A stretch of DNA of 64,000 nucleotides from Streptomyces sp. DG1A-41 (GTDB lineage: Bacteria; Actinomycetota; Actinomycetes; Streptomycetales; Streptomycetaceae), in assembly GCF_037055355.1 (NCBI RefSeq), contig NZ_CP146350.1, positions 2,007,001 through 2,071,000 on the forward strand. Direction: 5' to 3'. This document shows positions 1 through 9,580 of this stretch, piece after piece (positions within the stretch are counted from its first letter, which is position 1; each line of letters starts with the position of its first letter). The position numbers and the translations under genes were made by a program. The notes under the pieces are model-generated. The model was not told the DNA's origin and ran no database searches. It saw only the letters and a program-made list of their open reading frames with translations.

Positions 1-658
1 GGCGCGGCCTGCGAGGCGTCGATGCAGACCAGCGCGCCGACCTCCTGGGCGCGGCGCACGATGGCCTCGACCGGGTTCTGGGTGCCCAGGATGTTGGAGA
101 CCAGCACGAAGGAGACGATCTTCGTCTTCTCCGTGATGACCTCGTCGATGTTGGACAGGTCCAGGCGGCCGTCGTCGGTCAGGCCGAACCACTTCAGCTT
201 CGCGCCCGTGCGCTGCGCGAGCAGCTGCCACGGCACGATGTTGGAGTGGTGCTCCATCTCCGTGATGACGATCTCGGTCTCGGAGTCCACCCGGTAGGGC
301 TCGTCGGCCCAGCCCAGCATGTTCGCCACGAGGTTGAGCGACTCCGAGGCGTTCTTGGTGAAGATCACCTCGTCGCGCGACGGCGCGTTGATGAACTCCG
401 CGACCTTGTCACGCGCGCCCTCGTACAGCGCCGTGGCCTCCTCGGCGAGGACGTGCACGCCACGATGGACGTTGGCGTTGTAGCGCTCGTAGTACTCGTT
501 GAGGGCGTCCAGCACCTGACGCGGTTTCTGGCTGGTCGCCGCGTTGTCCAGGTACACGAGCTTCTTACCGTCGTGGACCTGGCGGTCCAGGATGGGGAAG
601 TCCTTGCGGAGCGCCTCGCCAAGAAGATTGGACTCGGTGAGGAGGCCCGGCAGCTGTG

Positions 659-662
<4 letters not shown>
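1..662 (-). CDS. sufS: Cysteine desulfurase SufS, N-terminal part (runs off left edge)
   Basis: PLP-dependent cysteine desulfurase that takes sulfur from cysteine for Fe-S cluster assembly. About 220 N-terminal residues are visible, starting MTQLPGLLTESNLLGEALRKD. Class V aminotransferase hallmarks follow: VYLDNAATSQKP, the NANVHRGVH block, FTKNASESLNLVAN and TEMEHHSNIVPW. The PLP lysine and the catalytic cysteine lie beyond the window. The start is a GTG whose last bases overlap the sufC stop (GTGA), so translation is probably coupled. Last visible gene of the suf operon; a sufU-type scaffold gene usually follows in Streptomyces but is outside the window. Identification is secure, the end is missing only because of the window border. 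Confidence 0.95.
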
Positions 663-1423
<761 letters not shown>

Positions 1424-1430
1424 GGGTGCC

Positions 1431-1748
1431 TCAGGACTCCTGGGTGAGGGAGACGAGCACGTCGTCCCCTTCGATCTTTACGGGGTATACGGGGACGGGG
1501 CGCGTCGCGGGAAGGGCGTCGGGCTTGCCGGAGCGGAGGTCGAAGCGCGAGCCGTGCAGCCAGCACTCGATGTGACAGTCGTCGACCTCGCCCTCCGACA
1601 GGGAGACGTTCGCGTGCGAGCAGATGTCGTGGATCGCGAACACCTCGCCCTCGGTCTGCACGATGGACACGGGCGTGCCGTCGAGTTCCACCCGCTTCGG
1701 GGTGTCCTCCTCCAGCTCGCCGAGTCCACAGGCGCGTACGAAGGTCAT
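1431..1748 (-). CDS. Rieske [2Fe-2S] protein (NirD/ferredoxin-subunit type) in the suf operon
   Basis: Small 105-residue Rieske protein of the non-heme iron oxygenase ferredoxin / NirD-like group. The cluster ligands are clear: C43-S-H45 and C62-W-L-H65 (the CxH...CxxH pattern). The ATG overlaps the sufD stop (ATGA), which fixes the start and rules out the longer upstream reading. No oxygenase partner is nearby. Actinobacterial suf operons commonly carry this gene between sufD and sufC; its role there is not established, possibly electron delivery during cluster assembly. It could also be a substrate of the Suf machinery that is simply co-expressed. Function beyond being a Rieske carrier is inference. 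Confidence 0.9.
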   Translation of the reverse strand: MTFVRACGLGELEEDTPKRVELDGTPVSIVQTEGEVFAIHDICSHANVSLSEGEVDDCHIECWLHGSRFDLRSGKPDALPATRPVPVYPVKIEGDDVLVSLTQES

Positions 1749-2929
1749 CCGACCGCCGCCTCCAGCTCCTCCTCGATCTTGGCGATCAGGCGCTCCTCGA
1801 TGTCCGGGAGGCCGATCTGCTGGACCAGCTCGGCGAAGAAGCCGCGGACCACCAGACGGCGGGCCTCGTGCTCCGGGATGCCGCGGGCCATGAGGTAGAA
1901 GAGCTGCTCGTCGTCGAAGCGGCCGGTGGCCGAGGCGTGGCCGGCGCCGACGATCTCGCCGGTCTCGATCTCGAGGTTCGGTACGGAGTCCACGCGCGCC
2001 CCGTCCGTGAGGACCAGGTTGCGGTTCATCTCGTACGTGTCCGTGCCCTCGGCGGCGGCCTCGATGAGCACGTCGCCGATCCACACCGCGTGCGCGTCGT
2101 CGCCCTGGAGCGCGCCCTTGTAGACGACGTTCGACTTGCAGTGCGGGACGTTGTGGTCGACCAGGAGGCGGTGCTCCTGGTGCTGACCCCGGTCGGTGAA
2201 GTACAGGCCGAACAGCTCGGCCTCGCCGCCGGGACCGGCGTAGGTGACGCGCGGGTGCAGCCGGACGACGTCGCCGCCGAAGGTGACGACGACCGACTTG
2301 AAGGAGGCGTCGCGGCCGACGAGCGCGTTGTGCTGGGCGACGTGGACGGCCTTGTCGTCCCAGTCCTGGACACAGACGACGGTCAGCTTGGCGCCGTCGC
2401 CCAGGAGGTAGTCGACGTTGGCGGCGAGCACCGCGTCACCGGTGTGGTCGATGACCACGACGGCCTCGGCGAAGGCGCCCAGCTCGATCACCTGGTGGCC
2501 GAAGGCGATGCCGCCCTCGCCGTGCACCGCGATGCGGATCGGCTCGGTGAGTACGGTGTCCTTCGGGACGGTCACGACCGAGGCCTTCTCGAACGCCGAG
2601 TAGGCCTGCGCGGCGACGCGGTCCACGGGGGTGCCCGCCTTGCCGAGCCGCGCGTCGTCGCGGCCGACGGTCTCGACGGTGACGCCCTCGGGGGCCTGGA
2701 CGTCGACCTTCAGTCCGTCGCCGCCGGCCACGGCGGTGCCGTCGTGCAGCCCGCGCAGGCGCTCGAGCGGGGTGAACCGCCACTCCTCCTCACGGCCGTG
2801 CGGAACGGGGAAGTCCGCCACGTCGAAGGAGGGGGGCGCGCTCATGCGGGTGGCGACGGTCGACTCGGCCGCCACCGCGATCGAGCCGGCGGTGGTGGAG
2901 CCCACCGGGATGTTCTGGGCCTCAGCCAT
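1745..2929 (-). CDS. sufD: Fe-S cluster assembly scaffold subunit SufD
   Basis: SufD, 394 residues, partner of SufB in the SufBC2D scaffold complex. The N-terminal helical region (DFPVPHGREEEWRFTPLERL) and the C-terminal beta-helix with LETGEIVGAGHASATGRFDDEQLFYLMARGIPEHEARRLVVRGFF are typical of the SufB/SufD family. SufD has the shared SufBD core but lacks the cysteine-rich N-terminal part of SufB. ATG start; a 57-bp gap separates it from sufB and a 4-bp overlap joins it to the Rieske gene. Part of the sufRBD-Rieske-CS operon. Confidence 0.96.
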   Translation of the reverse strand: MAEAQNIPVGSTTAGSIAVAAESTVATRMSAPPSFDVADFPVPHGREEEWRFTPLERLRGLHDGTAVAGGDGLKVDVQAPEGVTVETVGRDDARLGKAGTPVDRVAAQAYSAFEKASVVTVPKDTVLTEPIRIAVHGEGGIAFGHQVIELGAFAEAVVVIDHTGDAVLAANVDYLLGDGAKLTVVCVQDWDDKAVHVAQHNALVGRDASFKSVVVTFGGDVVRLHPRVTYAGPGGEAELFGLYFTDRGQHQEHRLLVDHNVPHCKSNVVYKGALQGDDAHAVWIGDVLIEAAAEGTDTYEMNRNLVLTDGARVDSVPNLEIETGEIVGAGHASATGRFDDEQLFYLMARGIPEHEARRLVVRGFFAELVQQIGLPDIEERLIAKIEEELEAAVG

Positions 2930-2986
2930 GGCTGTCGTAATGCTCGCTTTCCGTTACGTAAGGGGGCTGATGGACTGCGGCGGGGA

Positions 2987-4408
2987 TCAGCCGACCGCGC
3001 CTTCCATCTGCAGCTCGATCAGCCGGTTGAGCTCCAGCGCGTACTCCATGGGGAGCTCCTTGGCGATGGGCTCGACGAAGCCGCGCACGATCATCGCCAT
3101 GGCCTCGTCCTCGCTCAGGCCGCGGCTCATCAGGTAGAAGAGCTGGTCCTCGGAGACCTTGGAGACGGTGGCCTCGTGGCCCATGGACACGTCGTCCTCG
3201 CGGACGTCCACGTAGGGATAGGTGTCCGAGCGGGAGATCGTGTCGACCAGCAGCGCGTCGCAGAGCACGTTCGACTTGGAGCCCGAGGCGCCCTCGCCGA
3301 TCTCGATCAGACCGCGGTAGGACGTACGGCCACCACCGCGCGCGACGGACTTCGACACGATGTTGGACGACGTGTTCGGCGCCATGTGGACCATCTTGGC
3401 GCCCGCGTCCTGGTGCTGGCCCTCGCCGGCGAAGGCGATGGACAGCGTCTCGCCCTTGGCGTGCTCGCCCATCAGGTAGACGGCCGGGTACTTCATCGTC
3501 ACCTTGGAGCCGATGTTGCCGTCGACCCACTCCATGGTCGCGCCCTCGTAGGCCACGGCGCGCTTGGTGACCAGGTTGTAGACGTTGTTCGACCAGTTCT
3601 GGATGGTCGTGTAGCGGCAGCGGGCGTTCTTCTTGACGATGATCTCGACGACCGCGGAGTGCAGCGAGTCCGACTTGTAGATCGGGGCGGTGCAGCCCTC
3701 GACGTAGTGCACGTAGGCACCCTCGTCGACGATGATCAGGGTCCGCTCGAACTGGCCCATGTTCTCGGTGTTGATGCGGAAGTAGGCCTGGAGCGGGATC
3801 TCCACGTGCACGCCCTTCGGCACGTAGATGAAGGAGCCGCCGGACCACACGGCGGTGTTCAGCGCGGCGAACTTGTTGTCGCCGGCCGGGATGACCGTGC
3901 CGAAGTACTCCTTGAAGAGCTCCGGGTGCTCCTTCAGGGCCGTGTCGGTGTCGAGGAAGATGACGCCCTGCTCCTCCAGGTCCTCGCGGATCTGGTGGTA
4001 GACGACCTCCGACTCGTACTGCGCGGCGACACCGGCGACGAGGCGGTTCTTCTCGGCCTCGGGGATGCCCAGCTTGTCGTACGTGTTCTTGATGTCCTCG
4101 GGCAGGTCCTCCCAGGAGGCCGCCTGCTTCTCCGTGGAGCGCACGAAGTACTTGATGTTGTCGAAGTCGATGCCCGACAGGTCCGAGCCCCAGTTCGGCA
4201 TGGGCTTCTTCTCGAACAGGCGCAGGCCCTTGAGACGGAGCTTGGTCATCCACTCCGGCTCGCTCTTCTTGGAGGAGATGTCGCGGACGACGTCCTCGTT
4301 GATGCCGCGCTTGGCAGAGGCGCCGGCCGTGTCGGAGTCGGCCCAGCCGTATTCGTACTTGCCCAGGCCCTCGAGCTCAGGGTGGGCAGTCTCCGTGGGG
4401 AGAGTCAT
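2987..4408 (-). CDS. sufB: Fe-S cluster assembly scaffold subunit SufB
   Basis: SufB, 473 residues, main scaffold on which the Fe-S cluster is assembled with SufC and SufD. The start chosen is the ATG that overlaps the sufR stop (ATGA), giving [20 protein letters not shown]; the reading frame is open further upstream but that part lies inside sufR. Family blocks seen include [44 protein letters not shown] (containing a conserved cysteine) and the C-terminal [24 protein letters not shown]. Length is normal. Very strong codon bias and a highly conserved sequence indicate an essential housekeeping gene. Confidence 0.97.
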   Translation of the reverse strand: MTLPTETAHPELEGLGKYEYGWADSDTAGASAKRGINEDVVRDISSKKSEPEWMTKLRLKGLRLFEKKPMPNWGSDLSGIDFDNIKYFVRSTEKQAASWEDLPEDIKNTYDKLGIPEAEKNRLVAGVAAQYESEVVYHQIREDLEEQGVIFLDTDTALKEHPELFKEYFGTVIPAGDNKFAALNTAVWSGGSFIYVPKGVHVEIPLQAYFRINTENMGQFERTLIIVDEGAYVHYVEGCTAPIYKSDSLHSAVVEIIVKKNARCRYTTIQNWSNNVYNLVTKRAVAYEGATMEWVDGNIGSKVTMKYPAVYLMGEHAKGETLSIAFAGEGQHQDAGAKMVHMAPNTSSNIVSKSVARGGGRTSYRGLIEIGEGASGSKSNVLCDALLVDTISRSDTYPYVDVREDDVSMGHEATVSKVSEDQLFYLMSRGLSEDEAMAMIVRGFVEPIAKELPMEYALELNRLIELQMEGAVG

Positions 4409-5148
4409 GCGGGGTTCCTCCCGGCCGTGCTTGCAGATGCGTTGTGGGAAATCTTGGGGATGAACGTCGTGCAGACGCCGTCGCCGTGCGCGATGGTGGC
4501 GAGCCGCTGTACGTGTGTACCGAGCAGCTCGGCGAAAAATTCCGTCTCCGCCTCGCACAGTTGCGGGAACTGCTCGGCGACGTGGGCGACCGGGCAGTGG
4601 TGCTGGCAGAGCTGCTCACCCTTCTGCGGATGGGGCGCACTGCGCGCCGTAGCAGCGTACCCGTCGGCGCTCAGCGCCTTGGCCAGGGCTTCCGTACGCC
4701 GCTCGGGCGCGGCGGCCTCGACCGCCTCGCGGTACGCGCCCGCCTGCGCGGCGATCCTGGCGCGGGCGAAGGCGGCGATCGCCTCGTTCCCGCCCTCGCG
4801 GTCGGCGATCCAGCGCAGCGCGTCCGCCGCGAGCTTGTCGTACGACTGGTCGAAGGCGTCCCGGCCGTAGTCGGTCAGGGCGAACACCTTGGCCGGCCGG
4901 CCGCGGGTGCGCGCGCCGTAGACCCGCTGCTTGCGCGCCTCGACGACACCGTCGCCCGTGAGGGCGTCGAGGTGCCGGCGTACGGCCGCCTGGGTGAGGC
5001 CCAGGCGCTCGGCGAGCTCGGCGACGGTCGACGGGCCGTGGTCCAGGATGGACCGCGCGACGCGGTTGCGGGTGGACCGCTCCCCGGTCGCGAGCTCCTC
5101 CTGAGGGGCCCCCATGGGGGTCTCCCGAGCCTCGTCGACGTTTTTCAC
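4405..5148 (-). CDS. sufR: Fe-S sensing repressor SufR
   Basis: DeoR/ArsR-like winged-helix regulator of the suf operon, 247 residues from the GTG at 5148. The N-terminal HTH reads [24 protein letters not shown] (about 40-63), followed by a wing [13 protein letters not shown]. The C-terminal part carries four cysteines, C181, C185, C198 and C226, with CQHHC and QLCEAE, suited to hold a [4Fe-4S] cluster. In Streptomyces avermitilis SufR is known to repress its own operon through a CAAC-N6-GTTG site, and that site is present here at the start codon. An upstream ATG at 5220 would extend the protein by 24 residues, but it would place the operator and promoter inside the gene, so the shorter form is preferred. 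Confidence 0.93.
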   Translation of the reverse strand: MKNVDEARETPMGAPQEELATGERSTRNRVARSILDHGPSTVAELAERLGLTQAAVRRHLDALTGDGVVEARKQRVYGARTRGRPAKVFALTDYGRDAFDQSYDKLAADALRWIADREGGNEAIAAFARARIAAQAGAYREAVEAAAPERRTEALAKALSADGYAATARSAPHPQKGEQLCQHHCPVAHVAEQFPQLCEAETEFFAELLGTHVQRLATIAHGDGVCTTFIPKISHNASASTAGRNPA

Positions 5149-5161
5149 AACGCCATTGTTG
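5148..5161. promoter_or_regulatory. SufR operator (CAAC-N6-GTTG)
   Basis: On the minus strand the sequence is CAACAATGGCGTTG, a perfect CAAC-N6-GTTG inverted repeat, the motif reported for Streptomyces SufR. It overlaps the sufR start codon and the proposed -10, so binding would block transcription of the whole operon. Binding itself is inferred. Confidence 0.8.
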
Positions 5162-5184
5162 CGTAATTCATCGGGGCCGGGCAA
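5155..5184 (-). promoter_or_regulatory. Putative leaderless sufR promoter
   Basis: Minus strand -35 TTGCCC (5184-5179), an 18-bp spacer and -10 AACAAT (5160-5155), followed six bases later by the GTG start at 5148. No Shine-Dalgarno sequence precedes the GTG, so a leaderless transcript is likely. Both hexamers are imperfect. Confidence 0.45.
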
Positions 5185-5220
5185 GCCGCGTCCGGCAACC
5201 CCCAAGGTGCGCTGCATCAC

Positions 5221-5239
5221 TTAGGTAAACCTAATCTGA
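5221..5239. promoter_or_regulatory. DmdR/IdeR-type iron box
   Basis: TTAGGTAAACCTAATCTGA matches 15 of 19 positions of a typical DtxR/DmdR iron box (TTAGGTAAGGCTAACCTAA). It lies 73 bp upstream of sufR and 71 bp upstream of the acetyltransferase start, so either divergent gene could be controlled. Iron control of suf is the more natural reading. Confidence 0.55.
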
Positions 5240-5309
5240 CCTGCGGAAATGATCTCTGATCGAGCAAACCGGTGGCATGCCGAAGCCGCTTCGGGGACAC
5301 TCCCGAACC

Positions 5310-6107
5310 ATGTCCACACCCCCTCCGACCGGCCCTCTTGTCACCCGGGACACACTGGGTGGACAGCTGTCCGAGCTGGGCGTGCGCCCCGGCGAGACCC
5401 TCCTCGTGCACTCCTCGCTCAGCTCCCTCGGCTGGGTCAACGGCGGCGCCGTCGCGGTGGTCCAGGGGCTGCTCGACGTGCTCGGCCCGGAGGGCACGCT
5501 GGTGGTTCCGACACAGACCGGCGACCTCTCGGACCCGGCCCTGTGGGGCAACCCGCCCGTGCCCCCGGAATGGTGGGCGGCCATCCGCGCCACGATGCCC
5601 GCCTACGACCCCCGGATCACACCCGCGCGCGGGGTCGGCGTCGTCCCGGAGACCGTGCGCACCTGGCCCGGCGCGCTGCGCAGTGCCCATCCGCAGACCT
5701 CGTTCGCGGCGGTCGGCCCGCGCGCGGCGGAGGTGATCGAGGGCCACGCCCCCGACTGCCGGCTGGGCGAGCGCAGCCCGCTCGCGAAGCTGGAGACCAT
5801 GGGCGCCCGGGTCCCGCTGCTCGGCGTCGGCTACGCCTCCTGCACCAGCTTCCACCTCGCCGAGTACCGGATACCGTCCCCGCGCGTCGCCGTGGGCCGA
5901 CCGGGTTCCGAGGGCTGGGAGACCGTGATCGAGGTGTCGATCAGCTCGGACCGGTTCGACGAGCTGGGCTACGACTTCGAGCGGGACCGTCCCGTCGTAC
6001 GCGGAAAGGTGGGGGCGGCCGAGGCGCGGCTGTTCCCGGTGGAGGACGCGGTGGCCTACGCCGAGCAGTGGCTGCCGCAGCACCGCTCCCGCGAGAAACA
6101 GTCCTGA
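5310..6107 (+). CDS. AAC(3)-family aminoglycoside N-acetyltransferase
   Basis: 265-residue member of the aminoglycoside 3-N-acetyltransferase fold, which transfers acetyl from acetyl-CoA to an amine. Family blocks seen: [24 protein letters not shown] near the N-terminus, [58 protein letters not shown] and [10 protein letters not shown] with the conserved histidine. ATG at 5310 is preferred because a GGGGA lies upstream; the alternative ATG at 5277 has no good ribosome site. Streptomyces carry several such genes, often without an associated antibiotic cluster, so the true substrate may not be an aminoglycoside. Transcribed away from suf. Confidence 0.85.
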   Translation: MSTPPPTGPLVTRDTLGGQLSELGVRPGETLLVHSSLSSLGWVNGGAVAVVQGLLDVLGPEGTLVVPTQTGDLSDPALWGNPPVPPEWWAAIRATMPAYDPRITPARGVGVVPETVRTWPGALRSAHPQTSFAAVGPRAAEVIEGHAPDCRLGERSPLAKLETMGARVPLLGVGYASCTSFHLAEYRIPSPRVAVGRPGSEGWETVIEVSISSDRFDELGYDFERDRPVVRGKVGAAEARLFPVEDAVAYAEQWLPQHRSREKQS

Positions 6108-6165
6108 GCCGGGCCGCCTGAGCCCCCGCTGATCTCGTACGGAGGCCGGTGCCAAGCGTCGGGGG

Positions 6166-6195
6166 TTACCTCCTGTGGCACATGATGCCTATAAA
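6166..6195 (+). promoter_or_regulatory. Putative promoter of the receiver/glycosyltransferase operon
   Basis: -35-like TTACCT (6166-6171), 18-bp spacer, -10 TATAAA (6190-6195) in an unusually AT-rich patch, with a strong GGAGG shortly after at 6205. The -10 is good, the -35 weak. Confidence 0.4.
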
Positions 6196-6212
6196 CCCTA
6201 TTTTGGAGGTCA

Positions 6213-6239
6213 ATGCCCTACTTCCCGGGACAGCGATGA
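6213..6239 (+). CDS. Possible 8-codon leader peptide MPYFPGQR
   Basis: A strong Shine-Dalgarno GGAGG sits just upstream of ATG 6213. This frame encodes only MPYFPGQR, and its TGA stop overlaps the ATG of the next gene as ATGA. The downstream receiver gene has no strong ribosome site of its own, so ribosomes ending here could reinitiate on it. Reading is direct from sequence; translation is inferred. Confidence 0.45.
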   Translation: MPYFPGQR

Positions 6240-6619
6240 ACTCTCCACACGTACCCGTCCACGTACTGGTCATCGAGGACGACCGGGATGTGAGCGCCCT
6301 GCTGGAGCGGTACCTCAGTGGCCTGGACTGCCGGGTGACCGTGGCCGACTCGGGTGAGAAGGGCCTGGATCGGGCGTTCGCCGACCCTCCGGACATGGCG
6401 ATCATCGATGTGCTGCTGCCCGGGATCGACGGGCGGGAAGTCGTCCGGAGGCTGCGGGCGGACGACCGGACGAAGGAGTGCCACCTCGTCGTCTCCTCCG
6501 TGCTCGACTCGGACGATCTGAGGGAGCTGGCGACGGGCCTGCTGGCCAAGCCGTTCCGGCAGGCGGCGGTGGCACGGCTCCTCGCCTCCTACCGGAACGC
6601 CGTATCACAGGAGGAGTGA
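6236..6619 (+). CDS. Stand-alone response-regulator receiver (first of two)
   Basis: 127-residue single REC domain. The acidic pair is in VIEDDRDV near residues 14-16, the phospho-acceptor is D58 in IIDVLLPG and the conserved lysine is K105 in AKPF. There is no output domain, so it probably acts by protein contact or phosphotransfer. The ATG at 6236 overlaps the leader peptide stop; a longer frame from 6149 exists but adds no homologous sequence. The stop overlaps the next ATG (TGATG). Head of a five-gene coupled unit. Partner is probably the histidine kinase encoded at the end of the unit. Confidence 0.85.
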   Translation: MNSPHVPVHVLVIEDDRDVSALLERYLSGLDCRVTVADSGEKGLDRAFADPPDMAIIDVLLPGIDGREVVRRLRADDRTKECHLVVSSVLDSDDLRELATGLLAKPFRQAAVARLLASYRNAVSQEE

Positions 6620-6993
6620 TGGCCCGTGTTCTGATAGCCGACGACGACGCCGACATTCGCGACCTCGTGGCGTTCAAGCTGAGTCAGAGCGGTCACCAGG
6701 TCACGCCTGTGGAGGACGGCATGTCGGCGCTGCAAGTGGCGCGTCGGCAGCCGCTGGATCTCGTACTCCTCGACATACGGATGCCGGGGATGTCGGGACT
6801 GGACGTCTGCCGGGAGCTGCGCGCGGCCCACGACACCGCGTCGCTCCCCGTCATCCTGATCACCGCCCGGTCTCAGGAGGGAGACGTCGAACTCGGCTTC
6901 GCCGCGGGCGCCGACGACTACATCATCAAGCCCTTCAGCCCGCGCGAACTGTCCAGCCGGGTCAACGCGGTGCTCACCCGGGTCGAGCGGTGA
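6619..6993 (+). CDS. Stand-alone response-regulator receiver (second of two)
   Basis: 124-residue REC domain of the PhoB/CheY type: IADDDADIRDL at the N-terminus, phospho-acceptor D52 in LLDIRMPGMSG, ITAR block, and lysine K104 in IIKPFSPREL. No DNA-binding output domain. The gene begins inside an AGGAGGAG ribosome site at the end of the previous gene and overlaps its stop by one base. With the first receiver it could form a two-step phosphorelay or give two separate outputs from one kinase. Confidence 0.88.
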   Translation: MARVLIADDDADIRDLVAFKLSQSGHQVTPVEDGMSALQVARRQPLDLVLLDIRMPGMSGLDVCRELRAAHDTASLPVILITARSQEGDVELGFAAGADDYIIKPFSPRELSSRVNAVLTRVER

Positions 6994-8090
6994 TTCCCCT
7001 CGACTTCGTCACCGGCGCGCTGCTGTGCCTGCTGGCCGTTGCGCTGGCGCTCGTCCTGCTGACCGCCTCCATCCGCTGCGTCCGCCTATTCCGGGAGCGC
7101 AGACGCGAGCGGGTCGCGGCGCCGGTACGCGGCCTGCTGCTGGAACTGCTGTGCGCCGAGGAGGACGCGCAGAGCGAGCTGCTGGACCGCCTGTCGCGCA
7201 TCGACAGGCGCACCTGGGCCGCGCTGGAGCCGACCGTCACGGCGATGCTGGGCAAAGTCTCCGGAAGAGCGCGCGCGGCGCTGGTCCCCCTGTTCGAGCG
7301 CCGCGGGTCCCCCGAGGACTGCATCGCCGAGCTGCACAGCCGCAGCGCGGCCCGGCGGGGACGCGCCGCACATGTACTCGGTCAGCTCCGCCACCGGCCG
7401 GCGGCCCCGTCACTGTGCCGTCTGCTCGACGACCGTGACCCGGAGGTGCGGCTGGCCGCGGCGCGGGCGCTCGGCCGAACGGGTGATCCGATGGCCGTAC
7501 CGTACCTGCTGAGGAGCCTGCACGGACCGCGGACCGTGCCGTACCAGGTAGTCACCGCGGCGCTGGTCTCCCTCGGCCCTGACGCGCAGTTCCGGGTCGC
7601 CGCAGGACTTCAGGACCCGGCGCCCCCCGTCCGGGCCGTGGCGATCGAGGTGCTCGGCGTGACCAGAGCGATTGCCAGCACCACCGAGGTCGTTTGTGCG
7701 CTGCGCGAGGGTCCGGAGACCGAGGTACGGGTCCGGGCGGCACGCGCGCTGGGCAGGCTGGGCATGCCCGACGGCCTGGACCCGCTCCTGGCGGCCATCC
7801 GGACCGGTCAGCCGGGTGCCCTGCGCATCGCGGCGACCGGGGCCCTGGGCAGTCTGGGGGCCTGCGCCGCGACGGGCCCGCTGACGGAGCTGCTCGCCGA
7901 CGCCGACCCGCATGTGGCCGGCACGGCCGCGCGGGCGCTGCTGCGGCTCGGCCCGGCGGGTGAGGTGGCACTGCGGGAGGCCGCGGACGGCCGCCCGGGC
8001 ACGCCCGCCGCCGCCCAGGCCAGGGCCGCCCTCGGGGAGGCTGCCGTCGCGGGAGTGCGTCACGACCTCCTGTTGGAGGTGACTCTGTGA
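6990..8090 (+). CDS. Membrane-anchored HEAT-repeat protein
   Basis: 366 residues. An N-terminal membrane helix (about residues 7-28, LLCLLAVALALVLLTASI) is followed by a basic RERRRERV stretch and then repeated alpha-helical HEAT/PBS-lyase-type units such as DDRDPEVRLAAARALGRTGDPMAVPYLLRSL and GPETEVRVRAARALGRLGMPDGLDPLLAAI. HEAT arrays are protein-binding scaffolds. GTG start overlapping the receiver stop (GTGA); its own stop overlaps the glycosyltransferase start the same way. Position between receivers and a polysaccharide synthase suggests it carries the phosphorelay signal to the synthase at the membrane; this is inference. Confidence 0.82.
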   Translation: MIPLDFVTGALLCLLAVALALVLLTASIRCVRLFRERRRERVAAPVRGLLLELLCAEEDAQSELLDRLSRIDRRTWAALEPTVTAMLGKVSGRARAALVPLFERRGSPEDCIAELHSRSAARRGRAAHVLGQLRHRPAAPSLCRLLDDRDPEVRLAAARALGRTGDPMAVPYLLRSLHGPRTVPYQVVTAALVSLGPDAQFRVAAGLQDPAPPVRAVAIEVLGVTRAIASTTEVVCALREGPETEVRVRAARALGRLGMPDGLDPLLAAIRTGQPGALRIAATGALGSLGACAATGPLTELLADADPHVAGTAARALLRLGPAGEVALREAADGRPGTPAAAQARAALGEAAVAGVRHDLLLEVTL

Positions 8091-9580
8091 GCGCGGCGGA
8101 CGTCGAGATGTGGGACGGACTGCTGGGCACGTTGCACGGCCTGATCGCGGTGTGCGACACGGCCATCGTCCTCTACTTCCTGGCCATCAACACCGGCTAT
8201 CTGGTGCTGATCCTCTTCGCCCTGGCTGAAGTGGTCAGGAGGCTGCGCCGGGCCCCCTTCGCCGGCTACGAGGACGCCTCCAGCAGTCCCTTCACCCCGC
8301 CCATCTCGGTGATCATGCCCGCGTACAACGAAGCGGCGGGCATCACAGAGGCCGTACGGGCCATGCTGCTGCTGCACTATCCGGTGTTCGAGGTCATCGT
8401 CGTCGACGACGGCTCCAGCGACGGCACGCTCGACGCCCTGGCCGACGCCTTCCACCTCGCCGAGGTCGACCACGTCGTACCCGAAGACGTCCCCATGCGG
8501 GGCAGCGTCACCTCGGTGCATCTGCCCCGCGGAGCTCCGGTGCCCCTGGTGGTGGCCCGCAAGGGCAACGGCGGCAAGGCTGACGCGCTCAACGTCGGGA
8601 TCAACCTGGCGCGTTATCCGCTGCTGTGCATGGTGGACGCCGACTCCATCCTCGACTCCCAGTCCCTGCTGGCCGTGGCCAAACCGTTCAGCGACGACCC
8701 GCTGCGGGTGGTGGCGACCGGTGGCGTGGTCGGTGTCGCCAACGGCTGCACCATCCAGGCCGGGCGCGTGGTCGAGGCACGCGTCCCCGCGGACGTGCTC
8801 GGACAGGCCCAGGTCATCGAGTACCTGCGCGGCTTCTTCCTCGGCCGTACCGGATGGTCCAAGGTCGGCGGGCTGCTGATCATCGCCGGCGCCTTCGGCC
8901 TGTTCCGCCGGGACGTGGTGGTGGCGGCGGGCGGCATGGACCCCGAATGCATCGGCGAGGACGCCGAACTCGTCGTCCGCCTCCACCGGCACCTGCGCGA
9001 GCAGGGCCGCCGCCACGGCGACTACCGCGTCGTCTTCGTCACCGAGCCGATCGCCTGGAGCGAAGCACCCTCCAGCCTCCGGGTCCTGGGGCGCCAGCGG
9101 CGTCGGTGGCACCGCGGTCTGACCGAGATCCTGATCAAGCACCGCCGCATGATCGGCAACCCGCGCTACGGCCGCATCGGACTGGTGGCGCTGCCGTTCT
9201 ACGTGCTCTTCGAACTGGCGGCCCCGCTGGTGGAACTCGCCGGTCTCGTGCTGGTGCCCCTGGGTGTGCTGATCGGCGCGGTCGACGCGGACTTCCTGTG
9301 GCGCTTCATGCTGGCCGCCTACGCCTACGCGATGGTCGTCAGCCTGGTGTCGGTCGCGGTGGAGGAATACGCCTGCCACCGCTTCTCACGGTGGCGGGAC
9401 GTGTGGGGCGCCCTCGTCGGCGTGCTCGTCGAGAACATCGGCTACCGCCAGGTCACGGCGTGGTGGCGGCTGCGCGGTATGTGGGACGCGCTGCACGGGG
9501 CCCCACAGGTGTGGGGGGCCATGACTCGCAGCGGATTCGGCCCGTCCCAGCGGGAGCGGGAGGGCGGTGGTCGTCCATGA
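8087..9580 (+). CDS. Membrane glycosyltransferase family 2 (processive polysaccharide synthase type)
   Basis: 497-residue integral membrane GT-A enzyme. One N-terminal membrane segment (about 25-48), then the GT2 domain: VIMPAYNEA near 73, VVDDGSSDG near 105, MVDADS near 181 (DxD-type), GEDAEL near 289 as catalytic acid region, and QRRRW near 336, the Q-x-x-R-W motif of processive synthases such as cellulose, hyaluronan and poly-GlcNAc synthases. Further membrane helices lie at about 365-400 and 405-430. No PilZ c-di-GMP domain is present. The donor sugar cannot be read from the sequence. Overlaps both neighbours by 4 bp, so it belongs to the receiver/HEAT/kinase unit. Confidence 0.87.
   Translation: MSAADVEMWDGLLGTLHGLIAVCDTAIVLYFLAINTGYLVLILFALAEVVRRLRRAPFAGYEDASSSPFTPPISVIMPAYNEAAGITEAVRAMLLLHYPVFEVIVVDDGSSDGTLDALADAFHLAEVDHVVPEDVPMRGSVTSVHLPRGAPVPLVVARKGNGGKADALNVGINLARYPLLCMVDADSILDSQSLLAVAKPFSDDPLRVVATGGVVGVANGCTIQAGRVVEARVPADVLGQAQVIEYLRGFFLGRTGWSKVGGLLIIAGAFGLFRRDVVVAAGGMDPECIGEDAELVVRLHRHLREQGRRHGDYRVVFVTEPIAWSEAPSSLRVLGRQRRRWHRGLTEILIKHRRMIGNPRYGRIGLVALPFYVLFELAAPLVELAGLVLVPLGVLIGAVDADFLWRFMLAAYAYAMVVSLVSVAVEEYACHRFSRWRDVWGALVGVLVENIGYRQVTAWWRLRGMWDALHGAPQVWGAMTRSGFGPSQREREGGGRP

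Noticed and set aside
1868..4870. 1000-codon plus-strand open frame opposite suf genes
   Set aside because: Antisense shadow of high-GC codon bias; sufB, sufD and sufR on the other strand have clear motifs.
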